64,000 nt of DNA from JBFGCA01 sp041567315 (lineage in GTDB: Bacteria > Acidobacteriota > Thermoanaerobaculia > Multivoradales > JAHEKO01), in contig JBFGCA010000006.1 in assembly GCA_041567315.1 (NCBI GenBank), positions 1 through 64,000 on the forward strand. Direction: 5' to 3'. This document shows positions 39,986 to 51,360 of the stretch, piece after piece; position 1 is the first letter of the stretch, and each line of letters starts with the position of its first letter. A program made the position numbers and the translations under genes. The notes beneath the pieces are model-generated. The model searched no databases. It saw only the letters and a program-made list of their open reading frames with translations, and had not been told where the DNA came from.

Positions 39986-40243
39986 CTATGGCGTCGCTCG
40001 GGCGTCGTAAGGCTCGGCGTAGCTGACGAGGTCCCAGCGGTCGGCGTCGACGTCGTGGCGGACGACGTACTCGCCGCCGTCTTCGGCGCGGAGCTTGAAA
40101 TAGCGGTGGTCGGGGGCCAGCCAGCGGTCGAGGACCTCGGCTACCTGGATCGTTCGTTTGCCGAGCGTGAAGCGCCGGGGCGTCTCTTCGCCGCGGTAGC
40201 CGGCGTAGCAGTCGACTCGGAGGACGGTGGGATCCGGGCTCAT
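39986..40243 (-). CDS. small conserved hypothetical protein
   Basis: 85 aa. Sequence GYRGEETPRRFTLGKRTIQVAEVLDRWLAPDHRYFKLRAEDGGEYVVRHD: a short beta-rich protein of a type I recall as widespread and uncharacterised (often annotated only as hypothetical). It is 16 bases upstream of the exported methyltransferase gene and probably cotranscribed. No signal peptide; cytosolic. Confidence 0.75.
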   Translation of the reverse strand: MSPDPTVLRVDCYAGYRGEETPRRFTLGKRTIQVAEVLDRWLAPDHRYFKLRAEDGGEYVVRHDVDADRWDLVSYAEPYDARATP

Positions 40244-40264
40244 GGGTCGGCCCCCCGGCTACGA

Positions 40265-40270
40265 TATCCT
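40265..40270 (+). promoter_or_regulatory. -10 box TATCCT with near-leaderless spacing
   Basis: TATCCT is followed by 8 bases to ATG 40279 (5 to an in-frame TTG). It lies in the 35-bp gap between two divergent genes; there is no ribosome site. Confidence 0.45.
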
Positions 40271-40278
40271 GCGCCTTG

Positions 40279-40545
40279 ATGGTCTTTCGTGCGCCGCGCC
40301 CGGCCCCCGTCAGCCGGATTTCGGAGGAGCGCCGGGGGCGGGTCGTGGGGCGGTTCTGCCTGGTCTGTGGCGGCGTCTACCCGCGGTACGGCGCGCGGCA
40401 CGCCGGCAAGCCGATCTACGGCAAGGACCACGTGGCGGCCCCCTGCGCCCACGAGGGCGAGCCGTTCGAGGCCGGCGACGAATGGTGGGAGCCGGCGGTC
40501 GAGGTGCTGCCTGCGCCGCCCGCGCCGGCCGAAACGGCCTCGTGA
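40279..40545 (+). CDS. small CxxC protein, conserved hypothetical
   Basis: 88 aa. VVGRFCLVCGGVYPRYGARHAGKPIYGKDHVAAPCAHEGEPFEAGDEWWEPAVEVL: FCLVCGG followed by a later C-x-H (PCAHEG) could bind one zinc. Pro/Ala-rich tail. It is convergent with egtD (27 bases apart) and divergent from the 85-aa protein. Function unknown. Confidence 0.65.
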   Translation: MVFRAPRPAPVSRISEERRGRVVGRFCLVCGGVYPRYGARHAGKPIYGKDHVAAPCAHEGEPFEAGDEWWEPAVEVLPAPPAPAETAS

Positions 40546-40572
40546 AGCGGGTGGGGCCGCGCCCGGCCGGCC

Positions 40573-41556
40573 TTACACCCGCGAGGCCAGCGCCAGCCCG
40601 AACCGCTGGCCGGGGTCGGTGAGCCAGTGGGCGAGGCGGAAGCCGCTGGCCGCCAGCATCGCGTCGACCTGTTGGCGGTCGTACTTGCAGGACAGCTCGG
40701 TCAAGATCGGCTCGCCGGCGGCCAGTTCGAGGTCGAGGTCGAGGGCGGTGAGGCGGACCCGCTGGCGGCGCTCCGCCACCAGCCAAATCTCGATCCGGCG
40801 CTCGTTGCGGTCGTAGCGGGCCTGATGACGGAAGGCGGCCGGGTCGAAGTCGGCGCTTGCCAGGCGGTTGACGACGCGCAGGATGTTGCGGTTGAACTCG
40901 GCGGTGACGCCGGCCGCGTCGTTGTAGGCCGCCTCGATCACCGCCGGGTCCTTGACCAGGTCGGCGCCCAGCAGGAAGAAGTCGCCGGCGGCCATCGGCC
41001 GGGCGATCTGGCGCAGGAGAGCCACCGCCGGATCGCGGGCGTAGTTGCCGACGGTGCTGCCCAGCAGGATGACCAGCCGCGGGTCGCCCGGCGGGATGTC
41101 GTCCAGGTGGCGGGTGAAGTCGGCCACCATCCCGTGGACCCGCAGCCCCGGGTACTCGCCGACCAGCTCGAGCGCCACCCGCCGCACCTCGGACTCGCTG
41201 ACGTCGACCGGCACGTAGAGACGCAGGCAACCGCGCCGCGCCATGGCGTCGAGCAGCAGACGGGTCTTGGTGGCCGCCCCGGAGCCCAGCTCGACCAGCT
41301 CCTCGGCCTCGGTGGCGGCGGCGATCTCGTCGGCGCTGTGCTCGAGCAGCGCCCGCTCGGCGCGGGTCAGGTAGTACTCGGGGAGCTCGGTGATGCGCTC
41401 GAACAGGGCCGAGCCGCGGCGGTCGTAGAAGTGCTTGGAGGGGATGCGGCGCGGGGAGGCGAGCAGCCCGGCGCGCAGCTCTTCGAGGTCGGTGGCGGCG
41501 TCGGAGGCCGCCGGCCGGACGTCGAGGAGGATCCGGTCGTCGAGGGTTTCGCGCAT
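40573..41556 (-). CDS. egtD: L-histidine N-alpha-methyltransferase (ergothioneine synthesis)
   Basis: 327 aa. EgtD trimethylates histidine to hercynine, the first step to ergothioneine. Characteristic segments: SKHFYDRRGSALFERITELPEYYLTRAE, VELGSGAATKTRLLLDA (SAM loop), LGSTVGNY, FFLLGADLVKD, YNDAAGVTAEFNRNIL (substrate Asn region). EgtB is not in this window, so whether the pathway is complete cannot be told. A TGC-TACACT extended -10 lies about 30 bases upstream (41586-41591), back to back with the promoter of the hydrolase gene. Confidence 0.95.
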   Translation of the reverse strand: MRETLDDRILLDVRPAASDAATDLEELRAGLLASPRRIPSKHFYDRRGSALFERITELPEYYLTRAERALLEHSADEIAAATEAEELVELGSGAATKTRLLLDAMARRGCLRLYVPVDVSESEVRRVALELVGEYPGLRVHGMVADFTRHLDDIPPGDPRLVILLGSTVGNYARDPAVALLRQIARPMAAGDFFLLGADLVKDPAVIEAAYNDAAGVTAEFNRNILRVVNRLASADFDPAAFRHQARYDRNERRIEIWLVAERRQRVRLTALDLDLELAAGEPILTELSCKYDRQQVDAMLAASGFRLAHWLTDPGQRFGLALASRV

Positions 41557-41585
41557 CGCGCCTGGCGGTGGGGTCAGAGCGGCGG

Positions 41586-41634
41586 AGTGTAGCAGCCCGG
41601 CCGGATGGCGGCCGGCAGCCGGCCCCGCTACGAT
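41586..41634. promoter_or_regulatory. divergent -10 pair for egtD (minus) and the hydrolase-OsmC gene (plus)
   Basis: Minus strand TGCTACACT (hexamer 41586-41591) faces egtD; plus strand TACGAT (41629-41634) is 26 bases before the hydrolase ATG, whose leader holds GAGGAGG. Both genes may answer to thiol or oxidative stress, but no operator is visible. Confidence 0.4.
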
Positions 41635-41660
41635 GGGCGCCCGACGAGAGGAGGACCGCG

Positions 41661-42932
<1,272 letters not shown>

Positions 42933-42939
42933 TCGCGGC

Positions 42940-44229
42940 GTGGACGCCACCGTCACCGCCGGGCCGCGGATCCTCGAGCGCTCGCAGCACGCGGTCTCGC
43001 GCCGCAACATCGACGGCCAGGCGGTCAAGGTCCTCTACCGCCTCCACCACGCCGGCTTCAAGGCCTACCTGGTGGGCGGCGGGGTCCGCGACCTGATGCT
43101 GGAGCGCCAGCCCAAGGACTTCGACGTTTCGACCGACGCCCGGCCGCAGCAGATCCGCAAGCTGTTCCGCAACTCGCGGATCATCGGCCGCCGCTTCCGG
43201 CTCGCCCACGTCTATTTCAAGGGCGGCATCGTCGAGGTCTCGACCTTCCGGCGCGATCCCGACCCCGAGGCGCAGGCCAGCGCGCCCGACGAGCTGCTGA
43301 TCACCGACGACAACGTCTACGGCACCCCCGAGGAGGACGCCTTCCGGCGCGACTTCACGATCAACGCGCTGTTCTACAACGTCGCCGACTTCTCGGTCAT
43401 CGACTACGTGGGCGGGGTGGACGACCTCGAGCAGAAGCTGATCCGCGCCATCGGCGACCCCGAGGTGCGTTTCCAGGAGGATCCGGTGCGGATGCTGCGG
43501 GCCTGCGAGCTGGCCGGCCGGCTGGAGTTCGGCATCGAGCCGGCCACCCGGGCGGCGCTCGAGCGCCACCGGCGGGAGGTCCGCAAGGCGGCGCCGGCGC
43601 GGCTCACCGAGGAGGTGATCGAGCTGCTGCGCTGCGGCCGCTCGGGGCCGGCCCTGCGCTGGATGGAGCGCACCGAGCTGCTCGCCGAGTTCCTGCCCGA
43701 GGGCGCGACGTTGCTGGCCGCCGGCGAGCGCGGTGCCCCGGAGCTGGAGCGGATGCTGCCGGCGCTCGACCGGCTGGTGGGGGAGGGGCGGACGCCCTCG
43801 GACGCCGCGCTGCTGGCCTCGCTGCTGCTGCCGGGCGTCCTGCTGGGGCGGCGCGAGCGCGAGCAGCGGAGCGGCCGGCCGCTGACCCGGACCGCGCTCG
43901 GGCGGCTGCTCGAGGAGACGCTGGCGCCGTTCCTCGAGCGGCTGCGGATCTCGCGGGCGCGCAGCGAGCAGATGCAGCGCGCGCTGGCCGTGTTCCTGGA
44001 CCTGGGCGAGCCTTGGAAGAGCGATGGCCACAAGCTGCGGTTCGCCACCCGCCCGGGGTTCGACGACGCACTGACGCTGCTCGAGCTGCTGGTCGAAGCG
44101 ACCGGCGAGGGTCAGGAGGCGCTCGAGGACTGGCGGCGGGTCCAGCAGCGGCGTCCGGCGGTCGCGGCGCGCGAGCCCCGAACGCGCCGGCGGCCCCGCC
44201 GCCGCCGCCGTCGCCGTCGCCGCCGCTGA
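42940..44229 (+). CDS. pcnB: polynucleotide adenylyltransferase / tRNA nucleotidyltransferase family (PcnB-like)
   Basis: 429 aa. Class II nucleotidyltransferase: AYLVGGGVRDLM (nucleotide-binding loop), PKDFDVST with catalytic Asp60 and Asp62, RRDFTINALFYN, RFQEDPVRMLRACELAGRL. VSRRNIDGQAVKVLYRLHHAGF at the start is the PcnB-type N-terminus, favouring poly(A) polymerase over CCA-adding enzyme, though only an assay would tell. The protein ends in a run RRPRRRRRRRRRR encoded by CGC/CGT repeats, which could bind RNA and is prone to length change. GTG start, predicted leaderless. Confidence 0.88.
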   Translation: MDATVTAGPRILERSQHAVSRRNIDGQAVKVLYRLHHAGFKAYLVGGGVRDLMLERQPKDFDVSTDARPQQIRKLFRNSRIIGRRFRLAHVYFKGGIVEVSTFRRDPDPEAQASAPDELLITDDNVYGTPEEDAFRRDFTINALFYNVADFSVIDYVGGVDDLEQKLIRAIGDPEVRFQEDPVRMLRACELAGRLEFGIEPATRAALERHRREVRKAAPARLTEEVIELLRCGRSGPALRWMERTELLAEFLPEGATLLAAGERGAPELERMLPALDRLVGEGRTPSDAALLASLLLPGVLLGRREREQRSGRPLTRTALGRLLEETLAPFLERLRISRARSEQMQRALAVFLDLGEPWKSDGHKLRFATRPGFDDALTLLELLVEATGEGQEALEDWRRVQQRRPAVAAREPRTRRRPRRRRRRRRRR

Positions 44230-44291
44230 TCCCGCTCGACGGCGGCGCTCGGACTACCCCAAAGGGTTGGCTCCCGCCGCCGCAGTCGGTT

Positions 44292-44297
44292 TAAGAT
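44292..44297 (+). promoter_or_regulatory. -10 box TAAGAT upstream of sdhCAB
   Basis: TAAGAT lies 5 bases before ATG of a 21-codon ORF and about 100 bases before sdhC. It is the best -10 candidate for the sdh operon. Confidence 0.4.
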
Positions 44298-44302
44298 CGC
44301 CG

Positions 44303-44368
44303 ATGGGCCGCGCGGGGGTGGTCGTGGCCTGTCGGCCCTCCGGGCCGGTTCCGTCCCGGTCGTTGTGA
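44303..44368 (+). CDS. putative 21-aa leader peptide upstream of sdhC
   Basis: ATG five bases after a TAAGAT box, encoding MGRAGVVVACRPSGPVPSRSL and stopping 28 bases before the sdhC start. No ribosome site, so it would be translated only from a leaderless transcript. No amino acid runs typical of attenuation. It may be fortuitous. Confidence 0.25.
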   Translation: MGRAGVVVACRPSGPVPSRSL

Positions 44369-44396
44369 AAAGCCGGTCGCTGCCAAAGGAACTGCG

Positions 44397-45083
44397 GTGG
44401 TTCGCTTGCTGAGCTTCTATCGCTCTGCCGTCGGCAAGAAGGCGCTGATGGCGGTGTCGGGCATCCTGTTGTTCGGCTTCGTGCTCGGCCACATGCTGGG
44501 CAACCTCAAGCTCTATCAGGGGGCCGACAAGCTCAACCACTACGCCGAGTGGCTGCGTGAGGCGGGCTCCCCGCTGCTGCCGCACGGCGGGCTGCTGTGG
44601 ATCGCCCGGCTGGTGCTGCTGGTGGCGGTGGCGATCCACATCCTGGCGGCCTATCAGCTCACCATGCTGAGCCGCCGGGCGCGGCCCCGGGACTACGCCT
44701 CGCGCCAGGTGGTGCAGGCCACCTACGCTTCGCGCACCATGCGCTGGGGCGGGGTGATCCTCGCCCTCTTCGTCCTCTACCACCTGGCCCACTTCACCTG
44801 GGGATGGGCCTGGGCGCACCCGGACTTCGTCCCCGGCGACGTCTACCACAACGTGGTGGCCGGCTTCCGGGTGTGGTGGGTGAGCGGCTTCTACGTCGTG
44901 GCGCAGGTGGCCCTGGGCTTCCATCTGTCGCACGGGCTGTGGAGCCTCTTCCAGTCGCTCGGTCTGCCGCCCGCCGCCGAGCCGCCCGACTGGCGCCGGC
45001 GCTTCGCGCGGGCGTTCGCGCTCCTCATCACCGCCGGCAACGTCTCGTTCCCGCTGGCGGTGCTCGGCGGACTGGTGAGGTAG
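44397..45083 (+). CDS. sdhC: succinate dehydrogenase cytochrome b subunit
   Basis: 228 aa, five predicted membrane helices, the single-anchor type found in B. subtilis-like and actinobacterial/Bacteroidetes enzymes that bind two haem b. Histidines in FVLGHMLGNLKLY, AVAIHILAAY, FVLYHLAHFTWG and GFHLSHGLWSLFQ supply axial ligands. Anchors SdhAB and passes electrons to menaquinone, in keeping with mqnD in this window. GTG with AAAGGA upstream; sdhA follows after two bases. Confidence 0.93.
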   Translation: MVRLLSFYRSAVGKKALMAVSGILLFGFVLGHMLGNLKLYQGADKLNHYAEWLREAGSPLLPHGGLLWIARLVLLVAVAIHILAAYQLTMLSRRARPRDYASRQVVQATYASRTMRWGGVILALFVLYHLAHFTWGWAWAHPDFVPGDVYHNVVAGFRVWWVSGFYVVAQVALGFHLSHGLWSLFQSLGLPPAAEPPDWRRRFARAFALLITAGNVSFPLAVLGGLVR

Positions 45084-45085
45084 GG

Positions 45086-46998
<1,913 letters not shown>

Positions 46999-47002
<4 letters not shown>

Positions 47003-47742
47003 AGCTGACCCTCCACGTCTGGCGGCAGCGCGGACCGCAGGCGGACGGCCGCTTCGAGACCTACCGGATGGACGACGCCAGCCCGGACATGTCGTTCCTG
47101 GAGATGCTCGACGTGCTCAACGAGCGCCTGATCGAGCAGGGCACCGAGCCGATCGCCTTCGAGCACGACTGCCGCGAGGGGATCTGCGGCTCCTGCGGGA
47201 TGATGATCAACGGCAAGGCGCACGGCCCCGAGCCCGGCACCGCCACCTGCCAGCTCCACCTGCGCAAGTTTGCCGACGGTGCAGAGCTGCGGATCGAGCC
47301 CTGGCGCTCGGCGGCCTTTCCGGTGATCAAGGACCTGGTGGTCGAGCGCCAGCCGCTCGACGCCATCATCCAGGCCGGCGGCTTCATCTCGGTCAACACC
47401 GGCAGCGCGCCCGACGCCAATCTGGTGCCGGTGCCCCGCGACACCGCCGAGCACGCCATGGACGCCGCCGCCTGCATCGGCTGCGGCGCCTGCGTCGCCC
47501 AGTGCCCCAACGGCGCCGCCCAGCTCTTCACCGCCGCCAAGGTCTCGCACCTCGCCCTGCTCCCCCAGGGCCAGCCCGAGCGCTACCGCCGGGTGCGCCG
47601 CATGGTCGAGACCATGGAGAACTACTTCGGCTCCTGCACCAACTTCGCCGAGTGCGAAGCCGTCTGCCCCAAAGAGATCTCCATCGAGTTCATCGGCCGC
47701 CTGAATCGCGACTACCTGCGCTCGCTGCTCGTCGGCGAGTAG
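46999..47742 (+). CDS. sdhB: succinate dehydrogenase iron-sulfur subunit
   Basis: 247 aa. N-terminal plant-ferredoxin [2Fe-2S] site (HDCREGICGSCGMMING ... ATCQLHLR), then [4Fe-4S] CIGCGACVAQCPNG and the third cluster with SCTNFAECEAVCPKEIS. Completes sdhCAB. Confidence 0.96.
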
Positions 47743-47780
47743 CGCGCGCGGCTCGGGCAGGGTCGGCCCGGGGCGGCCTC

Positions 47781-47933
47781 GGGTGGGCCTACGCGGAGGT
47801 CAACGGCCTCGACGAGATCCTCTCCGAGGACTTCGAGCACGGGCGCCACTACGGCACGGTGCGCGCCCGCGACCCCTTCCTGGCCGCCGCCGACGCGGTC
47901 CACGAGCTGCCGCCGCTCTACGACCCGACCTGA
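47781..47933 (+). pseudogene. C-terminal gene fragment after sdhB
   Basis: An open frame with no start codon reads GWAYAEVNGLDEILSEDFEHGRHYGTVRARDPFLAAADAVHELPPLYDPT and then stops. It has normal high-GC coding character and looks like the last ~50 residues of a conserved protein whose 5' part is gone. Family not recognised. Confidence 0.45.
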
Positions 47934-47944
47934 GAACCGAGCTG

Positions 47945-49738
47945 CTACGGCTGGACGATCAGCGTCGGGTCGCCGAGCAGGGTGTAGCCGAGGATCACGT
48001 CGAGCTGGTCGGGGTCGCCGGCGGCGACCGCCTCCTTGGCCTCGCGGAGGGCGTCGCCGAGACGGACGCCGGGCACGCCGAGGCGGGCGAAGAGCTGGCT
48101 GCCGAGGCGGCGCTCGACCGGCGCCTCGGTGAGGGTGGCGGCGCCCAGCACCGCCGCGGCGCCGCGGTCCGGCTCGAGCATCAGGCGGTGACCCAGGGTG
48201 TCGTAGGTGGGGGCCACGTGGTAAGTGTTCCAGCAGCCCCACTGGGTGACCAGGGTGGGCCGTCCGGGGTTGTCGAGCTGGGCCACGTCGGAGGCCCGGA
48301 AGAGGCCCTGGAAGCTCCAGGCGGTGAGACCCGAGTGACCGAAGTAGCTGGTGAGGGCGACACCGTCGGCGACTTCCTGGAACAGTTTGTCGCGGGCGCC
48401 CGCCAGGCCGAGGTCGTCCATGTAGGCGGGCTCGATCTGCCAGCCGGCGGGCAGCAGGGCGCGCATCTCCTCGCTGGCCGCGGTGAAGGAGAAACCCGAG
48501 GGCACGTCGAAGGCGTCGGCGGTGAGCACCGCGCGCCCGGCATGGCCGGCGCTCGCGAACTCGAGGGTCTTGGCCACCGCCTCGTCGAGCTCGGCCGGGG
48601 TGCGGACCGGCAGCCGGCCGATCGCCAGGTCGGGTAGCAGGTCGAGGTCGACGTCGGCGTAGAGCGGGTCGACCGGCGCGAAGCGGACGATTGGGTCGGT
48701 GGCGGCATACGGGGTGGGGATGAAGCTCACCGAGCCCAGACCCAGATAGTCGTGGTAGCCGTAGGTGTCGCCCCCGACCAGCAGGGCGTAGCGGGTCCCC
48801 ATCTCGGCGCGGGCGTGCGCCACGTAGAGGCGAATGGGCTCGGGGTCGACCAGGCCGTGCCCGAACTGCTCGTAGACCTGCTCGACGTCGACCACCGCGA
48901 CCGACAGGCCCTCGTTGCGCCGCGCCTGGGCCAGCGGCTCGACGCCGGCCACGAAGTCGGGGTGGGCGATGATCAACAGCTCGGCCTCGAAGCCGGTGAT
49001 CGTCTGGCGGCGCGGCGCCGGCTCGGCGATCGCCGGCACCCGGCCGGCGGCGGTGGCGACCAGATAGGTGGCCTCCTGGGCGCGGCCCGGGAAGACCGCC
49101 TCGTAGGCGCCCGGGAAACCGCTCACGAGGACCCCGGCGAGCCGCTCGGTGCCCGCCGCTGAGAGCCGGTAGACCTCGACGTCGGCCGACTCGAGGCCAC
49201 CCACCCGCAACGCGCGGCCGGCGGCGGCGAAGCGCAGCGCCCCGTTCCGGGCCTGGAAGTGCCGCGGGTAGCCGACCTCGAAGCCGTCGAAGTGCACGAG
49301 GTCGGCCTGCGCCCCGGTGTCGTGGGGCTGGCGCAGGCGCAGGGTGTTGCCGGTGGCCTGGACCAGTCCGCCGGGGACCTCCACGGCGATTGGGTGGTCG
49401 ACCAGCCCGTCAAACCACTCGTCGGCCAGCACCATGCCGTTGACCTCGACCACCAGGTGATGGTCGGGGGCGTTGGGGAAGTCGGTGACCCCCCACAGCG
49501 CCAGCTCGAGCTGGATCGGACCGGCGTCCTCGACCAGGCCCTCGAGCTCGAAGGGGAAGTCGTACTGTCTGGGTCCGGAGACCGCCAGCATCCGGGTGTC
49601 GAACCAGGGATCGCCGATCGGCGAGGCGAAGTGGTAGAAGCGGTTGCGCTCGAAGCGCGCCTGCTCGCGGTAGGCGTCTGGGAAGTGCGAGCCGTCCGGG
49701 CGGCTGGGGTCCTCGGCCATCCGCAGCGCCGCGGGCAA
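47945..49738 (-). CDS. C25 (gingipain-like) cysteine peptidase, 5'-truncated
   Basis: 597 aa from a tentative TTG. The caspase-like C25 catalytic domain (about 255-590) is complete: RYALLVGGDTYGYHDYLG, PDLAIGRLPVRTPAELDEAV, the catalytic His in TSYFGHSGL and the Cys in TQWGCWNT, and the ending LGYTLLGDPTLIVQP. The preceding ~230 residues are the jelly-roll-like region that usually sits in mid-protein. There is no signal peptide, and the frame runs open right up to the stop of the upstream flippase gene, with no ribosome site. The normal N-terminal export region has therefore been lost, so it may be a pseudogene; ATG 49720 is another possible start. Confidence 0.7.
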   Translation of the reverse strand: MPAALRMAEDPSRPDGSHFPDAYREQARFERNRFYHFASPIGDPWFDTRMLAVSGPRQYDFPFELEGLVEDAGPIQLELALWGVTDFPNAPDHHLVVEVNGMVLADEWFDGLVDHPIAVEVPGGLVQATGNTLRLRQPHDTGAQADLVHFDGFEVGYPRHFQARNGALRFAAAGRALRVGGLESADVEVYRLSAAGTERLAGVLVSGFPGAYEAVFPGRAQEATYLVATAAGRVPAIAEPAPRRQTITGFEAELLIIAHPDFVAGVEPLAQARRNEGLSVAVVDVEQVYEQFGHGLVDPEPIRLYVAHARAEMGTRYALLVGGDTYGYHDYLGLGSVSFIPTPYAATDPIVRFAPVDPLYADVDLDLLPDLAIGRLPVRTPAELDEAVAKTLEFASAGHAGRAVLTADAFDVPSGFSFTAASEEMRALLPAGWQIEPAYMDDLGLAGARDKLFQEVADGVALTSYFGHSGLTAWSFQGLFRASDVAQLDNPGRPTLVTQWGCWNTYHVAPTYDTLGHRLMLEPDRGAAAVLGAATLTEAPVERRLGSQLFARLGVPGVRLGDALREAKEAVAAGDPDQLDVILGYTLLGDPTLIVQP

Positions 49739-49786
49739 CCGGCTCGAGGGCTCAAGCCCGGTCTTGCGCCCCGGTCTGGCCCCTTT

Positions 49787-50908
49787 TCACGCGCCGGCTG
49801 ACAAATTCTGTCGCTCCGCTCGGCCCCCGTTGCCTCGCCGCAGCCGCGCCATGAGCGGCGGCAGCGCCGCCAGACCCAGGGCTACCGCGAACCACAGGGT
49901 GGCGCCGCGGATGATCAGCGTCGCCGAGGCGGCGACCGCCGCGTCGTGGCCCTGCAGGTCGAGCAGCCCGGCGAGCACTCCTTCGGAGGCCAGCAGACCG
50001 CCCGGCAGCAGCGACAGGGCGCCGGCGAGGGTAGAGAAGCTGTAGTTGAAGACCGCCGCCAGCCAGGGCGCGGCCGGTTCATAGGCGCGGGCGACGACGC
50101 CGAAGCCGATCGCCTCGGCCCCCCAGGCCAGGAACGAGAGCACCAGCGCCGGCGCCAGCAGCGGCGCCGCCAGCAGGGCGCGGAGGTGGCGGTAGACGTC
50201 GCCCAGTACGGCGACCCGCGGGCCGACGCCCGGCAGGCGCCGGGCCCGGGCCAGCAGCCAGGTGGCGCCGCGTTGCCAGGTGAGAAGCGCCGTGCCGGCG
50301 GCGGCCAGCGCTCCGCACAAAGCGGCCAGCCAGGGTCCTGCCGGCAGGAAAAGCGCCCCCACGCCGACCAGCAGCAGCATGCCCACCAGGTCGGTCAGCC
50401 GCTCGGCGATGACCACCGCCACCACCCGCCGCGCCGGGCCGCCGCCCAGCTCGCGGGCCAGCCAGGCCTTGCCCAGCTCGCCCGCCTTGCCGGGCGTCAC
50501 CGACAGCGCGAAACCGGCCAGGAAGACCAGCAGGCTGGGCCACAGGGGCAGCCGGGTTCCGGCGCGGGCCAGGTAGAGCTGCCAGCGGCCGAAGCGGAGA
50601 CCGTAGTTGAGAAGCGACAGGGCCAGCACCGGCAGCAGCCGGGCAAGCGGGAAGCCGCGCAGCCGGCGCGCCAGCTCCTGACCGTCGGACCACAGCACCA
50701 GACCCGCCAGCGCCACCACCGCCAGCAGGGCGGGCAGCAGGAGCCGCCTCCCGAAGTGCTCCAGCAGGCCATGGTCGAGACCCGCTGTGACGTCGTCCCC
50801 GGCTGTCCGGTTCTCGGCGCCGTTTTCCACGCCGCTGGGCTCCTCGGTCTGGCCGGGGGCCGCCGGCCGCTCGTCCGTGGGGCTCGGGCGGGCCTCGTCG
50901 CGGCGCAC
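49787..50908 (-). CDS. UPF0104 / lysylphosphatidylglycerol synthase TM-type flippase-like membrane protein
   Basis: 373 aa. After a ~55-residue polar N-terminus there are about 8 membrane helices with the family signatures NYGLRFGRWQLYL, FLAGFALSVTPGKAGELGKAWLARE and AERLTDLVGM. Members move lipids or lipid-linked sugars across the membrane. GTG 50908 is chosen: a TACACT box ends 7 bases before it, predicting a leaderless transcript, and the in-frame codons further upstream lie in the promoter. The C25 fragment follows it closely. Confidence 0.85.
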   Translation of the reverse strand: MRRDEARPSPTDERPAAPGQTEEPSGVENGAENRTAGDDVTAGLDHGLLEHFGRRLLLPALLAVVALAGLVLWSDGQELARRLRGFPLARLLPVLALSLLNYGLRFGRWQLYLARAGTRLPLWPSLLVFLAGFALSVTPGKAGELGKAWLARELGGGPARRVVAVVIAERLTDLVGMLLLVGVGALFLPAGPWLAALCGALAAAGTALLTWQRGATWLLARARRLPGVGPRVAVLGDVYRHLRALLAAPLLAPALVLSFLAWGAEAIGFGVVARAYEPAAPWLAAVFNYSFSTLAGALSLLPGGLLASEGVLAGLLDLQGHDAAVAASATLIIRGATLWFAVALGLAALPPLMARLRRGNGGRAERQNLSAGA

Positions 50909-50915
50909 GGCGCCG

Positions 50916-50921
50916 AGTGTA
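50916..50921 (-). promoter_or_regulatory. -10 box TACACT with leaderless spacing to the flippase gene
   Basis: TACACT on the minus strand, 7 bases before GTG. No ribosome site between them. Confidence 0.55.
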
Positions 50922-51086
50922 GCGGAGCCCGCCCGGGCTCGCTGTGGCGCCCGTGCTAGCGTCCGGTGCGGCAAGTTCCGCTACATTCGAGCGGCGCTGC
51001 ATCCCGCTGGGCGGCGTCGTTCCTCGGGTCCTTTCGAGTCGGTCGGAAAAACCAGGACTCTCGGCTTCCATGACGGCTGCCAGCTC

Positions 51087-51353
51087 GCGCACTACGCGCT
51101 GGCGTTCGTGCCGCCGGACGGGCTGAGCCGCGCCGAGTGGGAGGCGCGCCGGCGGGAGCGGCTCGAGCGGCCGCGCGCCATCCGGGTGACGGTGGCGCTG
51201 GTCGAGGCCGAGGAGCTGGCCCCCGGCCGCCGGCGGGTGCGCTTCGTCCAGGCCTACGAGTCGGACCTGTTCCAGGACCGGGTGTGCAAGACCCTGGACC
51301 TGGTCTGGGACGCGACCGCCTGGCGGATCGCCGCCGAGCGGGCCGAGGGCTGA
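51087..51353 (+). pseudogene. C-terminal remnant of a Cds6/NTF2-like protein
   Basis: An open frame without a credible start reads ALAFVPPDGLSRAEWEARRRERLERPRAIRVTV ... VRFVQAYESDLFQDRVCKTLDLVWDATAWRIAAERAEG. The pattern (F-x-PPDGLSRAEWEA-R...RP-x-I, then Y-S-D-x-x-x-D-R-V-x-K-T-L-x-L) is that of the C-terminal NTF2-like domain often attached to L,D-transpeptidases or TPR proteins. The upstream DNA has no coding continuation, so the gene has lost its 5' part. It is convergent with the deacetylase gene. Confidence 0.6.
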
Positions 51354-51360
51354 CCCGCGG

